Below are positions 6,921-11,383 of a stretch of DNA of 11,383 nucleotides, piece after piece (position 1 is the stretch's first letter; each line of letters starts with the position of its first letter). The position numbers and the translations under genes are program-made. Below the pieces are notes generated by a model, which saw only the letters and a list, made by a program, of their open reading frames with translations, had not been told where the DNA came from and did not search any database. Origin of the DNA: CAYTPE01 sp964439885 (GTDB taxonomy: Bacteria; Patescibacteriota; Patescibacteriia; Magasanikbacterales; GWA2-37-8); the NCBI GenBank assembly GCA_964439885.1, contig CAYTPE010000037.1:1-11383 (forward strand), read 5' to 3'.

Positions 6921-7534
6921 AGGCGTATATCATTTTGTATCATCCGGACAATTTCTGGAAACGTTGAGATTTTGAAATGCCCGTTTTTACTTTTATAAAT
7001 TACAATGTGGGCGTTTGGCAACTTGGCACGATATTTTTCGGCACAGGCAGCTGGCACCACATCGTCATCTTTGGAAAAAAGCAGGTGCAGATTTTCGGCA
7101 CACGTATTCAGTCGAGTAAGATTTTTCTTGAGCACAAATCCTCCGGCTAAATCTTCGGAAGGCAAATCACCATCGAATGGAGGGCAGACAAGAAACACCG
7201 AACGTATTTTTTTGGGAACGATATTTTCCGAAAGGTATTTCGCCAAAAAAATACCACCGAGTGAATTGCCGATGAGAACACAGTTGGCTCGCAGGTGTGG
7301 AATGTAGCGTTCAAAATGAATTTTCCATTCGTCGTAACGTGCGTTTTCCTTCATGGGCATCTGTGGGCGGATTATCTCGTAGCGCGGGCCGAGGGTTTTG
7401 GTGAGGTAGGCCCCTGTCCAACGTTTACGTTCGCCCAGTGTGATTTCGCGGGTACGCAAATAGCGTAAATAGTTGGCACGATTTTTGAATGTCATGCCGC
7501 CGTGGATGAGGAGAATTTGAGTTTTGGAAGACAT
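6917..7534 (-). CDS. Alpha/beta hydrolase of the RBBP9/YdeN type
   Basis: 205 residues, usual for this compact family. The first strand and oxyanion-hole loop is ILLIHGGMTF (7-16). The nucleophile elbow is GNSLGG with Ser91. An acidic residue follows strand LHLLFSKDDDVVP (149-161), with Asp157 or a neighbour as catalytic acid. The catalytic His is His186 in KNGHF. These form a complete Ser-Asp-His triad in family order, so the enzyme should be an active serine hydrolase in the cytoplasm; the substrate is not known. It sits in an operon: 27 nt after the three-helix membrane gene, and its stop overlaps the start of the next gene (ATGA at 6917-6920). No separate promoter is clear in the short gap. 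Confidence 0.85.
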   Translation of the reverse strand: MSSKTQILLIHGGMTFKNRANYLRYLRTREITLGERKRWTGAYLTKTLGPRYEIIRPQMPMKENARYDEWKIHFERYIPHLRANCVLIGNSLGGIFLAKYLSENIVPKKIRSVFLVCPPFDGDLPSEDLAGGFVLKKNLTRLNTCAENLHLLFSKDDDVVPAACAEKYRAKLPNAHIVIYKSKNGHFKISTFPEIVRMIQNDIRL

Positions 7535-7561
7535 ATACTAAATCTAGCAAGGGGATGCTCA

Positions 7562-7870
7562 CTATCCGTTCGATACAGTTCGTTTTGTAATTACCGTTGC
7601 GGTGAGGTAATAGAGCGCGGTATAAAAAATACTTGTGACGAATGGTACTATGATTTGCAAAACTTCGAATGAAGCATTTGTCATGTTTCCATGTACAAAT
7701 AACGGTATCAAAAGTAAAAATGGCACTTGTAGTAAAAGGCCGATAGCGAGAGGTGTGCCGGAGATTGAGTTTTCAAGCGGCGTTTCTTCCCACCTGATGA
7801 AGTTTGAAGTAAGAGCTAGGACTAAAATTACCGAGAAGATGATAACAGCGATAATGCGATGTTTTTTCAT
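7562..7870 (-). CDS. Small three-helix membrane protein, unknown function
   Basis: 102 residues from the ATG at 7868-7870. This start is chosen over one at 7909 because the promoter -10 box lies at 7893-7898, so the longer reading would begin upstream of the transcript. The protein starts MKKHR, then has hydrophobic segments at about 6-23, 38-60 and 68-95 and a short basic tail (TKRTVSNG). No conserved motif or family is recognised. First gene of the operon that continues with the hydrolase. The leader is only about 15 nt. Confidence 0.7.
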   Translation of the reverse strand: MKKHRIIAVIIFSVILVLALTSNFIRWEETPLENSISGTPLAIGLLLQVPFLLLIPLFVHGNMTNASFEVLQIIVPFVTSIFYTALYYLTATVITKRTVSNG

Positions 7871-7892
7871 ACATATATTATATACAGACGGT

Positions 7893-7920
7893 AGTATAGC
7901 ATAGGGCACGGCGAAAGCAA
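7893..7920 (-). promoter_or_regulatory. Extended -10 promoter of the membrane protein-hydrolase operon
   Basis: On the minus strand, TTGCTT (7915-7920), a 16-base spacer and TATACT (7893-7898) preceded by TGC (extended -10). It is back to back with the RAYT promoter: the two -35 boxes are separated by three bases. Confidence 0.7.
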
Positions 7921-7923
7921 CGT

Positions 7924-7953
7924 TTGTTGTTATGTGAGTTTTCGTGATAGTAT
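7924..7953 (+). promoter_or_regulatory. Candidate promoter of the RAYT gene, giving a near-leaderless transcript
   Basis: TTGTTG (7924-7929), an 18-base spacer and TAGTAT (7948-7953) preceded by TGA (extended -10). The start site would fall near 7960, within a few bases of the ATG at 7962, which suggests a leaderless or nearly leaderless mRNA. Confidence 0.5.
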
Positions 7954-7961
7954 TGTTGTGT

Positions 7962-8618
7962 ATGGAGGGTCACCATCGACATTCTATCCGTCTCCCCGGC
8001 GCGGATTATTCCATCCCGGGGTTTTATTTTGTGACGATATGTACGAAGAAGCGGGAACATTTGTTTGGCGAGGTGGTAGACGCCGAGATGAGGTTGAATG
8101 ATTTTGGGAGGATTGTGCAACAGGAATGGGAAAAAACAGCGGAATTACGACCGGGTATCATAACGGACGAATTTGTGGTGATGCCAAACCACGTTCACGG
8201 CATTGTGTTGATAACCGACACAAATCGGACAAATGGCGTAGGGATTGATTGCATCAATCCCACACAATCACCAATTGGACGAGTGAACGGGATTGATGCA
8301 ATCAATCCCTACAATGAACCAATCCACCGATATGGACCACAATCAGATAATTTGTTTGCGATTGTCCGAGGATTCAAAGGTGCGGTGACAAGACGTATCA
8401 ATGGTATGCGTGGTGGTGATACGCCGGTTTGGCAACCACGATTTCATGACCACATCATCCGTGACCAAAAATCATTAGAAAAAATTCGCACATACATTCG
8501 TTCTAACCCATTCAATTGGCAAATGGATCTTGATAACATTGTGACGCAACACACAATAACGGAAATGGAATATATTAAAAAATCCCGAGAACATTTCCGG
8601 GATTTATTCGGTGATTGA
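7962..8618 (+). CDS. RAYT: REP-associated tyrosine transposase (Y1/IS200-like) with REP hairpins inside its frame
   Basis: 218 residues from the ATG at 7962; a GTG at 7944 is possible but unlikely given the promoter. RAYT/Y1 hallmarks: HRHSIRLPGADY at the start, GFYFVTICTKKREHLFGE (20-37), the HUH motif as MPNHVHGIVLI (H77 and H79, metal binding), RGFKGAVTRRIN (136-147), WQPRFHDHIIRD (157-168) and catalytic Tyr178 in IRTYIRSNPFNW. In the family the Tyr attacks single-stranded DNA at REP hairpins carrying a 5' GTAG foot; in E. coli TnpA-REP this promotes REP spread. Residues 93-117, between the HUH motif and RGFKG, are encoded by two inverted REP-like units (8238-8312) that read as VGIDCINP and GIDAINPY without breaking the frame. 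A third REP lies just after the stop. All catalytic residues are present, so it is probably functional. Confidence 0.92.
   Translation: MEGHHRHSIRLPGADYSIPGFYFVTICTKKREHLFGEVVDAEMRLNDFGRIVQQEWEKTAELRPGIITDEFVVMPNHVHGIVLITDTNRTNGVGIDCINPTQSPIGRVNGIDAINPYNEPIHRYGPQSDNLFAIVRGFKGAVTRRINGMRGGDTPVWQPRFHDHIIRDQKSLEKIRTYIRSNPFNWQMDLDNIVTQHTITEMEYIKKSREHFRDLFGD
8238..8261 (+). repeat. REP-like hairpin, unit 1 (inside RAYT frame)
   Basis: GTA followed by arm GGGATTGAT (8241-8249), loop TGC and arm ATCAATCCC (8253-8261): a perfect 9-bp stem with a 5' GTAG foot, 24 nt in total. It begins exactly on a codon boundary and spans eight codons. Confidence 0.85.
8289..8312 (-). repeat. REP-like hairpin, unit 2 (inverted copy inside RAYT frame)
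   Basis: This is the exact reverse complement of unit 1 over all 24 bases, separated from it by 27 bases (8262-8288). On the minus strand it reads GTA, arm, loop TGC, arm. The two GTAG feet face outward, as in a BIME-type REP pair. Confidence 0.85.
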
Positions 8619-9304
8619 TGGGTTTGTGGGGGCGCGGTCTCCGCGCCCCTACCATTGGCCGGCTGCACTACCCCACGCATCGCAGCTGGTGGTGTTGGGT
8701 CGTTTTCTTTAATTCGTTTTCGGCATAGTGCTTCAATTTCGGATGCGTTTGGTATGCCGCAGATGTATATCGTATCCGGCACGTACTGACTCGGGCCGTT
8801 TTTTCGGCTTACCATTTGTCCGGTGCGCATTTGCAAAGAGATGTCGCCTTTTTGCGCGTTGCCTTGTACCACAATGTCGCCGGAAAATTGTTCCCAATCA
8901 ATCGAGTGGATGCTGTTCCCACTGGAATACACCAACCGCGATGGTGTACCCACAAAATACCCGCCCTTTTTGATGAATGAGTAGATGCTATTGCCAAACG
9001 TGACAACTCCCACCAAGACAAAAACACTCATAAATATGCCGGGCCACAAGAGTGGGCGCAGGTTCCCTGGGCCAGCTACCACAGGCACACCGTTGGAAGT
9101 GAAGTGCGACTCTTGGCCCACCAGTATGGGGCCGAACATGGCTGCGAGAAAGATGCCGGTAATGGTAAGCCAAAGGAGGGAGAAGAAAAGAAGTGACATG
9201 GTGCTGCGCAGTGGCCGAATGCGCGCGGCTTTTACCGCGAAGTCCATACTTTCGCTGCCGAGGTTGGTGAGGATCTCGGATGGGAGTGTGGTGGTGGAGA
9301 GCAT
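8444..9304 (-). CDS. Membrane protein with PH-like domain; C-terminus runs through a REP into RAYT antisense
   Basis: 286 residues as read. Two membrane helices (about 37-62 and 85-110) are followed by a bacterial PH-like domain (about 113-198): GGYFVGTPSRLVYSSGNSIHSIDWEQFSGD leads into GDISLQM and ends YICGIPNASEIEALCRKRI, the usual strand and final-helix pattern of bPH proteins. Residues 199-217 are a Pro/Ala-rich tail. Codons 218-226 are REP unit 3, and 227-286 are the antisense of the last 175 bases of the RAYT gene. The native stop was therefore probably lost when the REP/RAYT segment arrived, and the last ~69 residues are likely acquired. Start ATG at 9302-9304, 18 nt after the PhnB-like stop, so likely the same operon. 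Helices and domain are fairly sure; the function is unknown. Confidence 0.7.
   Translation of the reverse strand: MLSTTTLPSEILTNLGSESMDFAVKAARIRPLRSTMSLLFFSLLWLTITGIFLAAMFGPILVGQESHFTSNGVPVVAGPGNLRPLLWPGIFMSVFVLVGVVTFGNSIYSFIKKGGYFVGTPSRLVYSSGNSIHSIDWEQFSGDIVVQGNAQKGDISLQMRTGQMVSRKNGPSQYVPDTIYICGIPNASEIEALCRKRIKENDPTPPAAMRGVVQPANGRGAETAPPQTHQSPNKSRKCSRDFLIYSISVIVCCVTMLSRSICQLNGLERMYVRIFSNDFWSRMMWS
8629..8652 (-). repeat. REP-like hairpin, unit 3 (just after the RAYT stop)
   Basis: On the minus strand it reads GTA, arm GGGGCGCGG, loop AGA, arm CCGCGCCCC: the same 3+9+3+9 layout and GTAGGG start as units 1 and 2, but with an unrelated GC-rich stem. It starts 11 bases after the RAYT stop and is read through by the PH-like membrane protein gene on the minus strand (codons 218-226). 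Confidence 0.8.
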
Positions 9305-9322
9305 AGTATTTGATTGTGTATA

Positions 9323-9748
9323 TTATTTTTTCTCCTCAAATTCTATCATCCACTCAATGCCGTATTTGTCTCGGAACATGCCAAAATACGAACCCCACGG
9401 GCTTTGGTCCATAGGCACTTCCACGACACCGCCAGCAGACAGGCCAGCAAATATTCGTTCGGCTTCTTCGCGGCTGTCCACATTCACCATTATTTTGGAT
9501 CGGTTTTCGTTTTCATTCACGCGTCCCATAAATTCCGGCACATCATTGGCGATAAGCGTATTGCCGCCTATGGGCAGCGCAATGTGCATGAGCTTCTCGG
9601 CGTCGGCCGGCGTGGCTTCAAAACCTGGGTTATTCATATCTTTGAAGCGGATGATTTTGGTGAACTCGCCGCCAAAGACGGATTTGTAGAAATTGAACGC
9701 TTCTTCGGCATTGCCGTTGAAGTTGATGTAGGGGTTTATTTGAGGCAT
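9323..9748 (-). CDS. PhnB/YjdN-type VOC (glyoxalase-fold) protein
   Basis: 141 residues, the usual length. The pattern is typical of the PhnB-like branch of the VOC superfamily: PYINFNGNAEEAFNFYKSVFGGEF at the start (6-29), LMHIALPIGGNTLIANDVPE (53-72), VNVDSREEAERIFAGLSAGGVVEVPM (88-113, two helices and a strand) and the ending WGSYFGMFRDKYGIEWMIEF (118-137). Members are two-module betaalphabeta-beta-beta-beta proteins that dimerise; many have no known substrate, and several are annotated misleadingly as ubiquinone methyltransferases. No antibiotic-resistance role can be claimed. It lies 61 nt after the DUF5412-like gene and 18 nt before the PH-like gene, probably in one transcript. Confidence 0.88.
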   Translation of the reverse strand: MPQINPYINFNGNAEEAFNFYKSVFGGEFTKIIRFKDMNNPGFEATPADAEKLMHIALPIGGNTLIANDVPEFMGRVNENENRSKIMVNVDSREEAERIFAGLSAGGVVEVPMDQSPWGSYFGMFRDKYGIEWMIEFEEKK

Positions 9749-9809
9749 AGGCGAGTAAGTTATTTAAAAAATTCTAATTGTTTTTTCTGTTATCTTCTTT
9801 ATCATCAAA

Positions 9810-10178
9810 TCAATCATGTCGCCAGTCATACGTATCTTTCAAAACATTTAATGTATGTCCGTTAATCACAACTGTTTTGTTATCGAGCCACTGTACCGTA
9901 GCATCATATTTATGATAATCCCAATAGATAGTTTTTTCTCTATTATTTTCTTTGTTAAATTGGACACGTCCTCTTACTGCAAAATCAACCGTGGCACCAC
10001 CATTTACGCGGTAGGTTTTGAGCGTATAGTCTCTATTTGGAGAATCATACGTTCCAATCGGTTCTTGGACTGAGTCAAACGATATCGAATCAAGAGAATA
10101 AAAAAAATAGTAAAGCGCACCAACCGCCAAAAGCACCAAACAGGCAAAAACAATGAGGATTTTTTTAATAATTTTCAT
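9810..10178 (-). CDS. DUF5412-type membrane-anchored protein
   Basis: 122 residues. A basic start (MKIIKK) and one hydrophobic helix (7-27) leave most of the protein outside the membrane. The rest resembles the DUF5412 family known mainly from Bacilli: SPNRDYTLKTYRVNGGATVDFAVRG (46-70), then KTIYWDYHKYDATVQWLDNKTVVINGHTLNV (82-112) and the end DTYDWR. The biochemical role of the family is not known. It lies 5 nt after the P-loop kinase stop, so it is surely co-transcribed with it. Its presence in a CPR-like context suggests transfer from a Firmicute, but that is inference. Confidence 0.75.
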   Translation of the reverse strand: MKIIKKILIVFACLVLLAVGALYYFFYSLDSISFDSVQEPIGTYDSPNRDYTLKTYRVNGGATVDFAVRGRVQFNKENNREKTIYWDYHKYDATVQWLDNKTVVINGHTLNVLKDTYDWRHD

Positions 10179-10183
10179 GCGAA

Positions 10184-10720
10184 CTACATTATAAAACGAA
10201 CATCAAACCTCTTTTTTGGTTCATCTAAAATTTTTACTATTTTATCCACCGTCTCCTCTACCGTTAAATTGTTGGTATCTATTTCGATGCCGGCTTTTAT
10301 TTTCGTAGTAATCATATGAACATATCTCGCCGAATCTTCGCCAAAGACTTTGGGACGTTTTGAATCTCGTTCAATGCATTTTTCTACATCGCTCACGAGC
10401 GAAAAGAATTCAATATTGCCAGCACACTTTTTCGTCAGGTCGTCGATTTGCTCTTGATAGTAGAAGCAGCCATCCACGATGCAGGTGGTGTCGGTCCTAG
10501 AAACCTTCTCCATGATTATTTCGTTCGCCTTGAGGTACGCTTCCACCGGAATGCCGTCGGCATCGGGCGCAACCAAGTGGTTATCGTCCAAAATCTGATC
10601 AAGCGAAATATATTCGGCGTTTAATTTTTGAGCCAGCATTTTGGAGACGGTTGTTTTGCCCACGCCGAGCGGGCCGCGGATAACGAGGACTTGAGGCATG
10701 GTTTTTGATGCTTGATTCAT
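10184..10720 (-). CDS. P-loop nucleotide kinase-like protein (AAA_33/adenylate-kinase type)
   Basis: 178 residues from the ATG at 10718-10720; GTG at 10726 and ATG at 10699 are alternatives. Walker A is RGPLGVGKTT (15-24) after a first strand VLVI. A typical substrate-site Asp follows strand 2 (YISLDQIL, Asp41). TCIVDGCFY (79-87) is the second core strand with an acidic residue, and CIERDSKRPK (115-124) is the Arg-rich lid. The C-terminus IEIDTNNLTVEETVDKIVKIL (146-166) is characteristic of small-molecule and nucleotide kinases. The substrate cannot be told. It heads a run of same-strand genes; no clear minus promoter was found in the 120-nt gap upstream. Confidence 0.85.
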   Translation of the reverse strand: MNQASKTMPQVLVIRGPLGVGKTTVSKMLAQKLNAEYISLDQILDDNHLVAPDADGIPVEAYLKANEIIMEKVSRTDTTCIVDGCFYYQEQIDDLTKKCAGNIEFFSLVSDVEKCIERDSKRPKVFGEDSARYVHMITTKIKAGIEIDTNNLTVEETVDKIVKILDEPKKRFDVRFIM

Positions 10721-10734
10721 ATCCACAGCTTAGA

Positions 10735-10824
10735 TTGACAGAAAATGACGATGTGGTAGTCTAATATATAGAAAAAGGCTTTCGGCCCGTAGTTTATACA
10801 CTACAATTAGCGGAAGGTCTTTTT
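10735..10824 (+). ncRNA. Candidate short plus-strand RNA: promoter-like boxes plus terminator-like hairpin
   Basis: TTGACA (10735-10740), a 16-base spacer and TAGTCT (10757-10762, preceded by TGG) resemble a plus-strand promoter. A 15-pair stem (10772-10786 with 10810-10824) follows, ending in a run of seven T. It encloses a small hairpin GTAGT/ACTAC (10789-10793, 10800-10804). On the plus strand the stem has two G-U pairs and one G-G mismatch; on the minus strand the same positions become A-C mismatches, so the structure favours plus. The alternative is a weak terminator for the minus-strand gene that ends at 10841. Confidence 0.3.
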
Positions 10825-10840
10825 TTATTACGATATTCAC

Positions 10841-11275
10841 CTAGTCCTCTATCGGAAATATTGAAATAAGCATTTTTTCTCCCGTAGGCTTATCTTCCTT
10901 GATTTGAACAGAAAACATGTCACCATTTCTGCTTACCCCTGCGAAACGATGCAACACTTCATCAGCTTTATTTGGGTTTTCTTTAGAAGTAGGCTCGAAA
11001 CGTGATTTTTCAATCAATTCGATACCACATTCAAAAAAACGCATTCTTCTCATCTGGTCCCAATAGTTTTTACTGAAAAGATGGCTCCAGAACAAACCAA
11101 TAAACACCTTTTCTTTTTTAAAGTAAGCTGACCGAATATAGGGTCGGCGTTTTGTTTTTCTCTTTATTTTTTGATAAAAGGCGCTTGCCTTACGACTCAC
11201 TTCTTTGTAGTTTGTGCCAGTGAGTGGGCGCGCTCTAGTTTTATAGGGTTCTGCTAATTTTTTCTTTGATACCAT
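10841..11275 (-). CDS. Candidate PBECR/RelE-like nuclease-fold protein
   Basis: 144 residues from the ATG at 11273-11275. The longer reading from 11365 is disfavoured because another gene in a different frame occupies that stretch and ends one base before this ATG. The N-terminal half is very basic (KKK, KIKRKTKRRPYIR, 33-48). The second half has FWSHLFSKNYWDQMRRMRFFECGIELIEKSRFEP (62-95, helices then a strand) and the closing LHRFAGVSRNGDMFSVQIKEDKPTGEKMLISIFP (108-141). The LHRF-GV-NG-F-VQI-ED-SIFP pattern recalls proteins annotated as PBECR (phage barnase-EndoU-colicin E5/D-RelE-like) nucleases, so it may be an RNase toxin. This is recollection of the pattern, not a search result; catalytic residues cannot be named with confidence. 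Possible gene pair with the partial gene upstream. Confidence 0.55.
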   Translation of the reverse strand: MVSKKKLAEPYKTRARPLTGTNYKEVSRKASAFYQKIKRKTKRRPYIRSAYFKKEKVFIGLFWSHLFSKNYWDQMRRMRFFECGIELIEKSRFEPTSKENPNKADEVLHRFAGVSRNGDMFSVQIKEDKPTGEKMLISIFPIED

Positions 11276-11276
11276 A

Positions 11277-11383
11277 TTACACTTCTTTCTGATCATTAAT
11301 TTTTTGTCGTACTCTTTCTTCTCCTGTATTTGTAAGCTGTAAAGATTTCTTTCCCTCCACTCCATCCATGATCAATCCCATTC
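11277..11383 (-). CDS. C-terminal end of an unidentified gene, possibly a winged-helix regulator
   Basis: This frame is open from the window edge to the TAA at 11277-11279, 34 residues after the first visible ATG (11381). The end reads SLQLTNTGEERVRQKIN, which resembles the last wing and helix of many winged-helix regulators (L.LT..G.E.V). The stop is one base before the next ATG (TAA-T-ATG), a spacing typical of tightly coupled gene pairs. Too little is visible to be sure of the family; coding status is inferred from the composition and the junction. Confidence 0.5.
   Translation of the reverse strand, partial: MGLIMDGVEGKKSLQLTNTGEERVRQKINDQKEV

Noticed and set aside
7871..7909. Upstream ATG (7909) for the three-helix membrane protein
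   Set aside because: It lies upstream of the -10 box at 7893-7898, so it would not be on the transcript.
8580..8605. 8-bp hairpin AAATCCCG/CGGGATTT at the 3' end of the RAYT gene as a terminator or REP
   Set aside because: It has no T-tract, lacks the GTAG foot and the 3-base loop (loop is 10 nt), and lies within the coding sequence.
8985..9689. Long plus-strand open frame opposite the PH-like and PhnB-like genes
   Set aside because: It is antisense to two genes with recognisable domains, spans both and has no family pattern.
11276..11365. Longer N-terminus for the PBECR-like protein from 11365
   Set aside because: Another frame there is open to the window edge with a plausible protein end and stops one base before the ATG at 11275.
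1..11383. CRISPR arrays, tRNA or rRNA genes, recoded TGA
   Set aside because: No regularly spaced direct repeats or RNA-gene signatures were seen, and TGA ends several well-supported genes (PBP, RAYT, hydrolase).

Overview
The window looks like a piece of a Patescibacteria (CPR) chromosome, most likely a Parcubacteria-type lineage. This is inferred from the gene style: a ComM-like ATPase, small secreted 3D-domain and Hcp-like proteins, a large bifunctional PBP with an Ig-like tail, start codons mostly without Shine-Dalgarno sequences, and very short leaders. TGA is used as an ordinary stop in several genes, so the Gracilibacteria/Absconditabacteria code (code 25) does not apply. No marker gene is present to fix the lineage.

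Layout. (1) 2-889 (+): C-terminal part of a comM/yifB ATPase, ending at a two-way terminator (945-978). (2) 984-3302 (-): three genes for exported proteins. They are a 3D-domain cell-wall protein with its own promoter and terminator, then two tandem proteins that both carry a recognisable Hcp-like (type VI tube protein) domain behind Sec-type N-termini. (3) 3303-3696: a divergent control region with a strong minus promoter, a weaker plus promoter and three copies of the palindrome GGCTA-N4-TAGCC. (4) 3697-6564 (+): class A PBP. It and the 3D-domain gene flank the shared control region, so wall synthesis and wall remodelling may be controlled together. (5) 6687-7870 (-): a small operon of a three-helix membrane protein, an RBBP9/YdeN-type alpha/beta hydrolase and a tiny membrane protein whose C-terminus has been altered by an 11-bp tandem duplication. 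(6) 7962-8652: a RAYT (REP-associated tyrosine transposase) gene with REP-like hairpins. Two lie inverted inside its own coding sequence, in frame, and one lies just after its stop codon. All three share the layout GTA + 9-nt arm + 3-nt loop + 9-nt arm. (7) 8444-10720 (-): a run of accessory genes: a PH-like-domain membrane protein whose 3' end runs through the REP and into the antisense of the RAYT gene, a PhnB-type VOC protein, a DUF5412-type protein and a P-loop kinase. (8) 10721-10840: an intergenic structure that could be a short plus-strand RNA. (9) 10841-11383 (-): a candidate PBECR/RelE-like nuclease-fold protein, one base after the end of a partly visible upstream gene.

The items most worth a second look are the RAYT with REP hairpins inside its own reading frame, the Sec-exported Hcp-like pair with no visible T6SS, the repeated GGCTA-N4-TAGCC operator candidate, and the 11-bp duplication frameshift. 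Family assignments rest on motif recognition by eye; no database search was run.
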